NCBI GenBank assembly: GCA_016296205.1
Contig: JAEDJS010000001.1
Span: 14,945-78,944, forward strand
DNA: 64,000 nt
Direction: 5' to 3'
Origin: Treponema sp.
GTDB taxonomy: Bacteria; Spirochaetota; Spirochaetia; Treponematales; Treponemataceae
In this document: positions 1 through 8,533 of the stretch, one piece after another
How the letters are laid out: each line of letters opens with the position of its first letter
Position numbering within the stretch: position 1 is the first letter of the stretch
Notes under the pieces: model-generated
What the model was told of the DNA's origin: nothing
Database searches by the model: none
The model's input: the letters and a program-made list of their open reading frames with translations, nothing else
Program-made: the position numbers and the translations under genes

Positions 1-1384
1 TTTCATCTTCTCTTGCATTGTAATAAAGAATAGAAGAACTACCACTTGTAGAATATTGAATTTTCTTTGTTTCCGGATCATAATTGATAAGTGCACAGGA
101 AGCAAAGTGATCAGTGCTGAAGCTTTCGCCGCAAATTCCTTTATTTGCCCATGTTAAAATTGTTCCGGCACTTTGTTTTGTATTAACTACAAGTCTGAAC
201 ATAGCACGAATCATAATCATGATTACCATACTGTTTGTTCCTTTACCTGCAATGTCGTTCATAATAAAGGAAATTCTGTCTTTTCTGCATGGAATAATGT
301 CGTAGTTGTCACCACAAACACCTTCTGTAGGATTGAACACTGTTCCAATCTGGATTCCAGGAATTACAGGAAGTTTTGCCGGATGAAGCATATCCTGAAT
401 TCTTGCAGCAATTTCACTTTCCTTATTGCGTTCTGATTTTTCTATTACATCTTTTACGGCAGTAAGGCTTTTTACTGCGGCTGCTGCATATTCACCAATC
501 TGTTCAACTACGTGAAGATCATCTTCTGTAAATGTTTCTGCTCCATAGTTACGGCTAAGACAGATTACGCCACTTACTTTGTCATTAATTTTAAGTGGTG
601 CAAAAATATATCCTGCACTTTTAAGGAATTCTTCCGGACCGTTCTGGAAAATTCTCTTGTCATTTTCTGGTCTGTCAATAAGCTCTGCCTTACCGCTTGT
701 GGCCACGTGACCAAAAACGTTTTCTCCAAGCTGGAAAGAAGCGTATTTAAAGTTTGTAGAAACACGCATTGGCTTGTGAGGCATATCATCAGGCAGTTTG
801 TATGGAGGAGGGAAGTCTCCTGTAAAAGCTTTAACGGAGATAACGTCGTCAAAGTCATCAATCATAAGGATACATCCACCGTCAGAGTTTGTTACTTTTA
901 CAGCTGTTTTGATAGCATGATCCAATACCTGTGAAAGTCCTTCATCCTGTCCGATACATTCCGCTGCTTTAGCTGAAAATTCCTTGTTAATGTCAAGAAG
1001 CTTAACGTCTTCCTGTGTAATATCAAGAACATTCATTAAAACAGAATTTTCTTTTTTCTTTGAATCTGATTCGTTAGCTGCTGATGATTCAGCTTTCTTA
1101 GGTTCCATTAACACCAGAATAACTGAATAAATAAGGAACAAAAAAGCAGAGAAAGCCATTGCAACTGCTATAATTCCAAGTCCTGTAGTTTTTGTGCCTT
1201 CAGGAACTTTTTGTGTTGCGCAGAAAACCGAAATACCACCTATAATAGCTGTAGCAATCAAAGCAATGAAACTTACATTTGCTGTTTTGCGGATCTTTGA
1301 AATAATAAGCAATACAAAGATAGCAAGACACATTACTGCTGTTGCATAAAGTGGAATAAAAGCAAATCCATCGTTAAAATTCAA
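1..1384 (-). CDS. Membrane GAF / SpoIIE-type (PP2C) phosphatase, truncated by window edge
   Basis: This gene runs off the left edge of the window, so only about 461 codons from its N-terminus are visible. Reading the minus strand I see three hydrophobic segments (about residues 8-29, 36-56, 69-92), a charged linker, a GAF-like sensor domain (about 150-320) and the start of a SpoIIE/RsbU-type PP2C phosphatase domain carrying the metal-site motifs GDNYD near residue 355 and NDIAGKG near 376. Such proteins normally dephosphorylate an anti-sigma-factor antagonist in a partner-switching pathway; that role here is inference. The start is TTG at 1384, chosen because GGAG lies 9 nt upstream and no ATG is in reach. 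A consensus promoter sits at 1419-1447. The catalytic C-terminus cannot be checked. Confidence 0.85.
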   Translation of the reverse strand, partial: MNFNDGFAFIPLYATAVMCLAIFVLLIISKIRKTANVSFIALIATAIIGGISVFCATQKVPEGTKTTGLGIIAVAMAFSAFLFLIYSVILVLMEPKKAESSAANESDSKKKENSVLMNVLDITQEDVKLLDINKEFSAKAAECIGQDEGLSQVLDHAIKTAVKVTNSDGGCILMIDDFDDVISVKAFTGDFPPPYKLPDDMPHKPMRVSTNFKYASFQLGENVFGHVATSGKAELIDRPENDKRIFQNGPEEFLKSAGYIFAPLKINDKVSGVICLSRNYGAETFTEDDLHVVEQIGEYAAAAVKSLTAVKDVIEKSERNKESEIAARIQDMLHPAKLPVIPGIQIGTVFNPTEGVCGDNYDIIPCRKDRISFIMNDIAGKGTNSMVIMIMIRAMFRLVVNTKQSAGTILTWANKGICGESFSTDHFASCALINYDPETKKIQYSTSGSSSILYYNAREDE

Positions 1385-1418
1385 AGTTGTTAACTCCTTT
1401 AGAAATGTATCTTTTATA

Positions 1419-1447
1419 ATTTTAACATTGAATGTTCATGCCGTCAA
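1419..1447 (-). promoter_or_regulatory. Sigma70-type promoter for the GAF/SpoIIE gene
   Basis: On the minus strand TTGACG (1442-1447) is followed after exactly 17 nt by TAAAAT (1419-1424). The predicted start of transcription is about 28 nt before the TTG start codon, leaving room for the GGAG ribosome-binding site at 1394-1397. Confidence 0.65.
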
Positions 1448-1456
1448 GAAAAATAA

Positions 1457-1517
1457 TTTTATAACGTTAAGAATTTGGAGATTTTAGTTAAATTCGACTC
1501 ATCTTAATGTTATAAAA
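1457..1517 (-). terminator. Long AT-rich inverted repeat, possible terminator of the ParB-like operon
   Basis: Sixteen-base arms at 1457-1472 and 1502-1517 are inverted copies with one mismatch, separated by 29 nt. Read on the minus strand the hairpin is followed by a T-rich stretch (TTATTTTTC), which fits termination after the gene ending at 1586. The stem is AT-rich and the loop is long, so it may instead be an operator; it ends 10 bp upstream of the -35 box of the next gene. Confidence 0.4.
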
Positions 1518-1585
1518 ATCATAATTGCCGGGTAGAATCTTCCTCATATTAAAAAAATAAAACCAATTTCTTAATTATTATCGAC

Positions 1586-2503
1586 CTATTTTGCATTTTT
1601 CATGCGGATTTTTTCAAAAAAATTTCTGATTGTGTCAAAAAAAGTTTTGCCATATACCTTTTTAAATGTTTTTGCAGCTTCGTCCAGGGAAAAATAATCA
1701 CCGAATCTTTTTTTAAGGTCATCCCAGTATTTTATTACGAATACATAAAGGTCACTTTCTGTTCTTTTGGGAAAATAATGCATTACGTTATTCCGTCTGA
1801 TTGATTGTATTACTGGCATATATACGTTTTTAAACCAGGAGAGAACTGCTTCTTCAAATGGAATTTCCTTTTCTTTATCCATGTTGATGTAGTATTTGTG
1901 AATCAAAATATGATTATAAATCAAATCGTACATTCCGCAGGTTGTAAAATTAAGGCACCAGTAATCTGTAATGTCACCGAATACTGTTTCTGCGTAAAAC
2001 ATTCCCTTTTCGTATTTTATAACCTGTTTTAAAATATCTTCCCGGGAACTACCGGATTTAAGCTTAATTTCGCTCTGAATGCTGATTACGTCTGCATCAA
2101 TCATTTCAAAACCCTTGCTTTTTGCAACGCTTACCCGGTGATTTCCATCTCTTACAAAATATAATCCGCCTACTTCATAAACTGTAATTGGAGGCAAAGC
2201 TATATCCTGGTAGTGGGCTATGTCGATATTTTCCCATCGTTCCTTAAGGTGATTGCTTTTGGGAAAGAAGTGATTGTCAAAATCCTTGTATCTTCCTTCG
2301 CTTCCCACAATAAGATTTACAGGAACAGGCATCATTCCTTTGTAAACTTCACCTTCTGGTTTAAGGAGTTTCCTAATGTCTGAAAAAGAAATTAATGTTG
2401 CTTCTTCCGGATTCAATAAATGAGAAATATCGTTAAAAAGAGCTTTGTTTCGTGCTTTAGAAAAGTCTTCATCTGCTTTTGACTGAATGTACGGTGAAAC
2501 CAA
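1586..2503 (-). CDS. ParB-like (DUF4032-type N-domain) protein
   Basis: A 305-residue soluble protein. Residues about 105-150 contain the segment YFVRDGNHRVSVAK, which matches the ParB/Srx-like nucleotide-binding fold motif (GNHR as in the GxHR box) also found at the N-terminus of DUF4032 proteins. I see no DNA-binding helix-turn-helix and cannot state a function. The start is TTG at 2503: GGAG lies 6 nt upstream, and the codon is inside the 3' end of the preceding metallophosphoesterase gene (35-bp overlap), so translation is probably coupled. It is the last gene of a three-gene operon with a TPR/Mrr-like protein and the phosphoesterase. A role in nucleotide signalling or nucleic-acid handling is only a guess from that context. 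Confidence 0.7.
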   Translation of the reverse strand: MVSPYIQSKADEDFSKARNKALFNDISHLLNPEEATLISFSDIRKLLKPEGEVYKGMMPVPVNLIVGSEGRYKDFDNHFFPKSNHLKERWENIDIAHYQDIALPPITVYEVGGLYFVRDGNHRVSVAKSKGFEMIDADVISIQSEIKLKSGSSREDILKQVIKYEKGMFYAETVFGDITDYWCLNFTTCGMYDLIYNHILIHKYYINMDKEKEIPFEEAVLSWFKNVYMPVIQSIRRNNVMHYFPKRTESDLYVFVIKYWDDLKKRFGDYFSLDEAAKTFKKVYGKTFFDTIRNFFEKIRMKNAK

Positions 2504-3251
2504 TTCGTTCTCCTTTATCGTTGAATTCTTCCTTCATTTCTATAACAAGATGGCTAAAACAGTTTACGATTAAAGTTGAACCCCTGAGTGTTTCTCTTGG
2601 GGCAATGTTGTCATAAAGGTGAATGTGCCCGTGTATCATCAGAGCTGGTCTGAATCTTTTTATAAACCAGTTGAAGCATTCAAATCCTTTGTGACAGGGA
2701 TCTTCCTTGTCATGAATATGGCGGGGTGGTGAATGTGTTAAAAAAATGTCCAGGTATCTGCCGTAAATTATTCTGTTAAGTACTAATTTTGGTATAAGTT
2801 TTAAAAGCTGAATAGTCATCTGGCTGTTTGTAAACTGATCATCTCCATTGTTGTATCTAACAGACCCGCTGATACCTGCAATTAAGAGTGGGCTTTGTTT
2901 TTTAGTTGAATCCCGGAATTTTTTGAATCTTAGCTTTCTTGTGCGCAATACTCTGTTGCTGGCATAAACTGCTCCGTGACTGTATTTCATTGAGTCTCCG
3001 CTGGCAGACGCTTTTTCTGGTGTTGCAGTTATTCCCATAGTCTGTTTTCTTGAGTAATAGGAATATTCTTTTAAATTGTGGTTTCCAAAAACAAAATATG
3101 TGGGCTTTCCTAGTGTTGTAACTATATAGTCAACATATTCCATGGAAAGATCACCGGCGCAAAAAACTGCATCTACGTCTCCGTATCTTTCTTTTGCACT
3201 TACTGAGTATACTAATGGGTCAATCTGATCGGAAACGCAGAGAAAATTCAT
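2469..3251 (-). CDS. Calcineurin-like metallophosphoesterase
   Basis: A 260-residue cytoplasmic protein with the ordered metallophosphoesterase motifs: SDQID near residue 7 (D-x-H variant), GDL near 33, GNHN near 56, THSPP near 173 and HGHIH near 207. The usual His of the first motif is replaced (DQID), so one metal ligand may differ. Substrate is unknown; relatives act on nucleotides, phosphoproteins or nucleic acids. The start ATG overlaps the stop of the upstream TPR gene by one base (TGATG), and the 3' end overlaps the ParB-like gene, so all three are probably made from one transcript. Confidence 0.85.
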   Translation of the reverse strand: MNFLCVSDQIDPLVYSVSAKERYGDVDAVFCAGDLSMEYVDYIVTTLGKPTYFVFGNHNLKEYSYYSRKQTMGITATPEKASASGDSMKYSHGAVYASNRVLRTRKLRFKKFRDSTKKQSPLLIAGISGSVRYNNGDDQFTNSQMTIQLLKLIPKLVLNRIIYGRYLDIFLTHSPPRHIHDKEDPCHKGFECFNWFIKRFRPALMIHGHIHLYDNIAPRETLRGSTLIVNCFSHLVIEMKEEFNDKGERIGFTVHSVKSR

Positions 3252-4618
3252 CAGATTTCAGCTTTTTCCAGGAATCCTTCCAGACTTGCTTTGTCGTAAA
3301 GTTCTACAGGTCTTGCTTCTGTAAATGATGCAGCGGTTCTTGTAAATCCTCCGGAAGAACATATGTATGCTTTTGTATAACCCTGTTTTTGAACAACGTC
3401 TACAACTTTTCTGACTACTGTATCGGTTATAGGTTCACTTTCTCTGTAAAATTGAATCAGATAAGTTGCAGCTCTCACGCCCCAGTTTTCATTTTTGCCT
3501 TCTGTTGCAAGAAACATACATCCGAATTTTGTAATCTGGAAGTTTGTAATGTACAGCTTCATTGAATTCATTACGATTTTTTTGCAGATTTCGCCAAAAC
3601 GTTCAGCGCTGCAGGTAAGGTATTCTTTCATGTTGTCATTAGCCTGCAAGCCTTTATACTGGTTAAGCTTTTCGGCAACATCCCGGAAATTTGCTGTAAC
3701 TGCAGTAATTTGTTCCCACTGGTATATGGCTTTGTCCAGAAGTCTCATTTTTTCATAGCACTGGGCAAGAAAATAACGGGCATTAAGGGTGTCGTCTGAA
3801 CTCTCATTTTTGTTGGCTTTAACTGCAGTTTCCAGTTCAATTACTGCATTGTCATAGGAGTTTCCGGCCATGTAACAGGCTCCACGTTCAATTAATGATT
3901 TCTGGCGGAATTCACTATCTCTTTCTGCCTTTTCAAATGCGTTAAGGGCTCCGTTGTAATCCTGATTTTCTTTTAAAATTTTTCCAAGGTAATAATAGTT
4001 TGAATATGTGTTTGGACTCAGGGCAATGGCTGTGTCGATTTCTTTTTTTGCTTCTGTATACTGTTTGCTTCTGAACAGCATGTATCCCAGGGAAGCGTGA
4101 GCCTTAATATGTTTTCTGTTTGTGGCTACTGCTTTCTGGTAAAATTTAAGGGCCTGTTCTGTACGGCTTTTGTCTTCGTATATTTTTCCAATGTTATAGT
4201 AATTGTCGGAATTGGCAGGTTCAAGTTTTGTAAGAAGAAGATATTCTTTAAGTGCTTCTTCCGGATGATTGAATTTTTTGTGAAGCATTGCCATGTCTTT
4301 TCTGAATGAAAGCTCTGGAATGTCGCCGTTAAATATTGCGTTTTCATTAACAAGTATGTATTCCATGTATCCTAATTCTGTTTTGTTGTCAGAAATGTAG
4401 GCTTTTCCAAGATAATAATGGGCTACATAATCCTTTGCATTTTTAGCAATAATCTGCTTCCCCAGTTTCTGGGCCTGAGGATATTTTCCTGCCTTAATAA
4501 ATTTTTTTAAATTGTCGATTTTTTTTGAACCTGAGGTGCTTTTGATGATTGCAATTAAAATGAATAAAATTGTGGCACCTAAAAGTGTAAAAATAATTAT
4601 CTGAACGATTACTGGCAT
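3251..4618 (-). CDS. Membrane-anchored TPR protein with degenerate Mrr-like C-terminal domain
   Basis: A 455-residue protein. Residues 3-27 form one membrane helix, followed by about eight tetratricopeptide repeats (about 35-330) that would serve as a protein-binding scaffold on the cytoplasmic side. The last ~110 residues resemble the Mrr/restriction-endonuclease-like fold: a helix V..VVDVVQKQG, a strand AYICSSGGFT, then AASF and a final ELYDKASLEGFL, matching the usual Mrr order. The catalytic D...QxK signature is not evident, so nuclease activity is doubtful. The gene has its own promoter at 4650-4679 and an AAGG ribosome-binding site 7 nt before ATG. First gene of the operon. Confidence 0.75.
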   Translation of the reverse strand: MPVIVQIIIFTLLGATILFILIAIIKSTSGSKKIDNLKKFIKAGKYPQAQKLGKQIIAKNAKDYVAHYYLGKAYISDNKTELGYMEYILVNENAIFNGDIPELSFRKDMAMLHKKFNHPEEALKEYLLLTKLEPANSDNYYNIGKIYEDKSRTEQALKFYQKAVATNRKHIKAHASLGYMLFRSKQYTEAKKEIDTAIALSPNTYSNYYYLGKILKENQDYNGALNAFEKAERDSEFRQKSLIERGACYMAGNSYDNAVIELETAVKANKNESSDDTLNARYFLAQCYEKMRLLDKAIYQWEQITAVTANFRDVAEKLNQYKGLQANDNMKEYLTCSAERFGEICKKIVMNSMKLYITNFQITKFGCMFLATEGKNENWGVRAATYLIQFYRESEPITDTVVRKVVDVVQKQGYTKAYICSSGGFTRTAASFTEARPVELYDKASLEGFLEKAEI

Positions 4619-4649
4619 CTTCTAACCTTAATAAAAAATATTTGGAGTA

Positions 4650-4679
4650 ATTATACTTTATTAAATCTGTTTTTGTCAA
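4650..4679 (-). promoter_or_regulatory. Consensus promoter for the TPR/phosphoesterase/ParB-like operon
   Basis: On the minus strand a perfect TTGACA (4674-4679) and a perfect TATAAT (4650-4655) are separated by 18 nt. The leader would be roughly 25-30 nt to the ATG at 4618. Confidence 0.75.
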
Positions 4680-4765
4680 ATATGATGGATTTTTTTTATC
4701 TTTACCAGTTTATTGTTTACCAGTTGATTGTTGCATTATTTTACAATATATGTTAAATTAAAGTG

Positions 4766-5572
4766 ATGAAAAAACTGATTTCCATGATGGTAATTTTTTT
4801 GATTAGTTTTGCCTCGGTTTTTGCTGATTCATTTGATGAGGGAGAGAAATTTTACCTTAACAATGATCCGGTACAGGCAATTCCCCTTTTAAAAAAGTCA
4901 CTGTCGGAAGTAAGAAATCCTCTGGCTTATGTTTATCTTTCTATCTGCTATTATCAGAACGGCGAGTTTCAGAACAGCATTGATATATGTAATACTGGCA
5001 TGAAGGTGTCTGGAACAGATAAAAAAGTTCTTTGTGTAAATGCCGGCAACAGTGCTTTTGCTATGGAAGATTATAACCTTGCAGAACAGTGGTATTCAAA
5101 AGCTATGACTGCTGATCCTGAATTTGCAGAACCTGTTTTGAACAGAGCAAATGCCAGACTGAACAGAAAAGTGTATAAGTCTGCAAGGGAAGATTATATC
5201 AGGTATCTTGAATTATCACCCCAGGATGTTCAGCGTACACAGATTGAAATCCTTATTAAACTTCTGGATGAGCAGATTGTTCAGGATGAGTATGAAGAGC
5301 AGATGCGACTTGCAGAAGAACAGCGTATTCGTGAAGAAGAAGAAAGAATACGGCAGGAAGAAGAACGGCTTGCTGCACTAAAAGCTGAACAGGAGCGTAT
5401 TGAAGCTGAACAGCGGGCAGAAGCAGAACGCATTGCTCTAGAAGAAAAAGCCCGTCGGGAAAAAGAATTATTGGATCAAATTGCATCCCAACTACAAAAT
5501 GGTGATGTAGAAAATATGACTGCAGGTGCAGAAGGAACAATGGATTATGGCTACGAAACAGAACTCGAATAA
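4766..5572 (+). CDS. Secreted TPR protein with charged coiled-coil tail
   Basis: About 268 residues. An N-terminal signal peptide (MKKLISMMVIFLISFASVFA, cleavage after about residue 20) directs it to the periplasm. Residues about 25-170 carry three to four TPR units, and residues about 175-245 are a Glu/Arg/Ala-rich coiled coil with repeated EEERIRQEE-type heptads. No enzymatic motif is seen. I take ATG 4766 rather than the GTG immediately before it. The gene overlaps the start of the next TPR gene by 26 bp, suggesting that the two products are made together and may interact. Confidence 0.75.
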   Translation: MKKLISMMVIFLISFASVFADSFDEGEKFYLNNDPVQAIPLLKKSLSEVRNPLAYVYLSICYYQNGEFQNSIDICNTGMKVSGTDKKVLCVNAGNSAFAMEDYNLAEQWYSKAMTADPEFAEPVLNRANARLNRKVYKSAREDYIRYLELSPQDVQRTQIEILIKLLDEQIVQDEYEEQMRLAEEQRIREEEERIRQEEERLAALKAEQERIEAEQRAEAERIALEEKARREKELLDQIASQLQNGDVENMTAGAEGTMDYGYETELE

Positions 5573-8489
5573 AGAAACAGAAACATCTAAAAAGACAGCA
5601 GCAAAAACAACTGCCGCAAAAAAAACAAAAACAACATCTGGAAAGACTGCAACTAAATCTGCAGAAAAAAATTCTTCTGCAAATAAAACATCATCAGTGT
5701 CAAAAGCTGCAGCCCAAAAATCTACTGCTTCAAAAAAATCGGCATCATCTTCTAAAACATCAGCTTCTAAAACTGGTGCTGCAAAATCAACAGCAGTAAA
5801 AAAATCAGTTTCAACTGGGGCAAAAACAACTGGAGCAAAAACAACTGCAGCAAAATCTACAGGCACCAAAACATCTTCTGATTCTAAATCAACTGCAGCA
5901 AAAAAAACATCTGCTGTAAAGTCTACTGCTTCTTCAAAAAGTGCAGCAGAAAAGAAAACTACTGGTACAAAATCAACAGCAGCAAAAAAATCAACTTCTT
6001 CTAAGAGTACTGGAACAGCAGCAGCAAAAAAATCAACTGCAAAAACAACAAAAGCTGCTTCAAATAAAATTGTGGCAGAAGAAACTGTTGTATCAAAATC
6101 AACTCCAGCAAAGAAATCAACTGCAAAAACAACAAAAGCTTCTTCAAGTAAAAGTGCTTCAGAAGAAACTGTTGTGGCAAAATCACCTGCAAAAAAATCA
6201 GCATCTTCTTCTGCAAAAAAATCTTCATCAGAAAAAACTGAAGCAGTAACCAAACCTGTAGCAGAAGTTAAACAGGAAGACCCTTACGTATCAAAAGAAC
6301 GTTCACTTATTAAGATGTTTTCTTCTTTTGTTGTTCCAGGTTCTCAGAAAGTTGATGACGAAACTGTACCTGTTCCTGATGACAGTGAAGAAAAACGCAA
6401 AAAAATCATTAAATACAGTGTAATTGGTGTTGCAGTTTTAATTCTGTTAATAATAATTCTTCTTTGTGCTAAAGGATGTTCAAGTAGCAAAAAGGAAGCA
6501 AAAAATAAAATTCTTGCTGAACGGGAAAATACAATTCTTCTGGCAAAAGATTTTATTGACCAGGAAATGTTTGACAATGCAATTTCTGAATTGAATTCAC
6601 TTCTTAAAAAAGATCCCAAAGATAAAGAAGCAAAAACTTTGTGGGAAGAAGCTGTTCAAAAAAAAAAATTATATGATGCCAGAAATTCTCAAAATGGAAA
6701 TTCCGGCGTAGGAAATATTAACATTGATACTTCCGGGCTTGCCAGTGGATTTGATTCATTGCAGCAGCAGCTTGAAGCTCAGACCAGACTTAATGAAGAA
6801 CAGCAGAAGCTTTATGCTGAACAGATGGCTTTGAATAACAAGCAGGCAAAAGAGCTTGCAGATATGATTAAACGCCAGCAGGAACGGGATGAAGCAGAAA
6901 AAGCTCTTGAACAGGAAAAAAAGGCTCAGGCAGAAGCTCAGGCACAGTTAGCAGCAAAGGAAGAAGCTGAACGTAAAGCAAAAGAAGCAGAAATTGCCAA
7001 AAAAAATGCTGATTTTGCAAAAAAAATTGATGCAGTAAACCTGGAAATAGAAGGTGCTAAAGCTAAACTTGCTGCCGGAGATCTTTCTGGGGCTTTAAAA
7101 CAGTTTCAAAAAGCAAAAAGTCTTTTGCCGGAAGGTTCAACTCCAGAAGAAGTTAAGCTTATTGCAGATAAAAAAGCTCAAATTGCAAATATTTTATTAG
7201 AATCATCAGTTAACGGCAATTATGGGCCTGCAGATAATCAGACTCTTTTGACTCAGGCTTCAAATTATGCAAATAATTCAATTACTGATGACCCAGACAA
7301 TGCTCTTGCTCATTATGTTCTTGGACAGAAAGCCTACAAAGAAGGAAACTTTGTTGAAGCAGAAAAAGAACTTAAGCTTGCAATTTCCGCTGACGGCAAA
7401 AATTATATGTACTGGTATTATCTTGGACTTACTCAGTTCCGTGGAAATAAACCTACTGATGCTGTAAATTCATTTAAAACATCAATCAATTTATATTCTA
7501 AATATGCACCGGCTTATTATGCTTTGGGTGTTGCCTACAAATCACTTAATAAAACAAGCGATGCACTTACAAGCTTCAGAAAGGCTTATCAGACAGATTC
7601 AAATCATTCAAATGCTTATAAGGAAGCTGCTCGTATTCAGGCTGCCAGTGGTAATTACGCTGATGCAATCAATCTGTTTAATGAATCAATCCGTATTGAT
7701 CCAAAACGCACAACATATAATGAACTGGGAAGCGTTTATGAAAAATCCGGAAATTTAAAAGAAGCAGAAGCCGCCTACAGAAAATCAATTTCTCTTCTTG
7801 GCCCTTCAGAAGATGACCCTCTTACTTATTACAATTTGTCATCGGTTCTTTTAAATCAGGGAAAAACAAATGATGCTGTTGAATATGCAAAAAAATCTTA
7901 TGACAGCAAAAATAAATTCCGTACTGTAAAACAGAAAGTTGACGCAATTTATAATTATGCTCTTGTCTGCCAGAATACAATGGATTATGAAAATGCAATT
8001 CCTCTTTATCAGGAAGTAATTACTCTTGATCCTGCTAACTGGAAAGCTAAACTTAATCTTGGAAAAATCTGTCTGGAAAAAGGTCAGACTGATACAGCAA
8101 TTTCTCTTTTGTCCAGTGCCTATACAATTCAGCCGGATATTTATGAAATTAACAATAATCTTGGAAATGCTTACGCAACTATTGGGGATTATGACAAATC
8201 TATTACATTCCTTTTGAATGCGTTAAAGAGTCAGCCAAAAAATATTACAGTAAAACGAAACCTTGCCAGAGCTTACGCAAAAACTGGTTCATGGCAGAAT
8301 GCAAAAATTTATTTTGTTGAAGTAACTGATGCTGATTCCTCTGATTATGATTCACTTATTGATCTTGCAAATATTTACATTCAGCTGGGTGATAAAGAAA
8401 GTGCAAAGCGGAATTTAAATAAAGTAATCAGTAACAAACCTAATCTTCGTGTTGATGAAGTCAGACAGTTAATGAGTTTATGTGAATAA
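5547..8489 (+). CDS. TPR protein with histone-H1-like lysine-rich N-terminal tail and one membrane helix
   Basis: A 980-residue protein. Residues about 5-240 are almost wholly Lys, Ala, Ser and Thr (repeats such as AAKKSTA, AKKTT), like the tails of histone H1 or bacterial H1-like proteins. A single membrane helix follows (about 289-310, VIGVAVLILLIIILLCAKGC), then a coiled-coil region (about 400-530), and about nine TPRs (about 560-975) to the C-terminus. By the positive-inside rule the basic tail should be cytoplasmic and the TPRs periplasmic. ATG 5547 is preferred over GTG 5526 because AGAAGGA lies about 10 nt upstream. The tail could bind nucleoid DNA or polyanions; that is inference. A convergent terminator follows at 8499-8527. 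Confidence 0.8.
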   Translation: MATKQNSNKETETSKKTAAKTTAAKKTKTTSGKTATKSAEKNSSANKTSSVSKAAAQKSTASKKSASSSKTSASKTGAAKSTAVKKSVSTGAKTTGAKTTAAKSTGTKTSSDSKSTAAKKTSAVKSTASSKSAAEKKTTGTKSTAAKKSTSSKSTGTAAAKKSTAKTTKAASNKIVAEETVVSKSTPAKKSTAKTTKASSSKSASEETVVAKSPAKKSASSSAKKSSSEKTEAVTKPVAEVKQEDPYVSKERSLIKMFSSFVVPGSQKVDDETVPVPDDSEEKRKKIIKYSVIGVAVLILLIIILLCAKGCSSSKKEAKNKILAERENTILLAKDFIDQEMFDNAISELNSLLKKDPKDKEAKTLWEEAVQKKKLYDARNSQNGNSGVGNINIDTSGLASGFDSLQQQLEAQTRLNEEQQKLYAEQMALNNKQAKELADMIKRQQERDEAEKALEQEKKAQAEAQAQLAAKEEAERKAKEAEIAKKNADFAKKIDAVNLEIEGAKAKLAAGDLSGALKQFQKAKSLLPEGSTPEEVKLIADKKAQIANILLESSVNGNYGPADNQTLLTQASNYANNSITDDPDNALAHYVLGQKAYKEGNFVEAEKELKLAISADGKNYMYWYYLGLTQFRGNKPTDAVNSFKTSINLYSKYAPAYYALGVAYKSLNKTSDALTSFRKAYQTDSNHSNAYKEAARIQAASGNYADAINLFNESIRIDPKRTTYNELGSVYEKSGNLKEAEAAYRKSISLLGPSEDDPLTYYNLSSVLLNQGKTNDAVEYAKKSYDSKNKFRTVKQKVDAIYNYALVCQNTMDYENAIPLYQEVITLDPANWKAKLNLGKICLEKGQTDTAISLLSSAYTIQPDIYEINNNLGNAYATIGDYDKSITFLLNALKSQPKNITVKRNLARAYAKTGSWQNAKIYFVEVTDADSSDYDSLIDLANIYIQLGDKESAKRNLNKVISNKPNLRVDEVRQLMSLCE

Positions 8490-8498
8490 AAATAAAAA

Positions 8499-8527
8499 GG
8501 GGTTGTCCAAAAAGAATGGGCAGCCCC
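8499..8527. terminator. Bidirectional terminator between TPR gene and mutL
   Basis: Inverted repeat ggggttgtcc / gggcagcccc (10-bp stem with G-U pairs) flanked by A-rich sequence on the left and T-rich sequence on the right, placed between two convergent genes that end at 8489 and 8534. Confidence 0.7.
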
Positions 8528-8533
8528 AGTTTT

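Noticed and set aside
5492..6253. A 253-codon open frame on the minus strand opposite the lysine-rich region
   Set aside because: It mirrors the Lys/Ala/Ser/Thr-rich plus-strand codons as a low-complexity Phe/Ala/Val/Asp protein and has no ribosome-binding site or family match; it is an antisense shadow.
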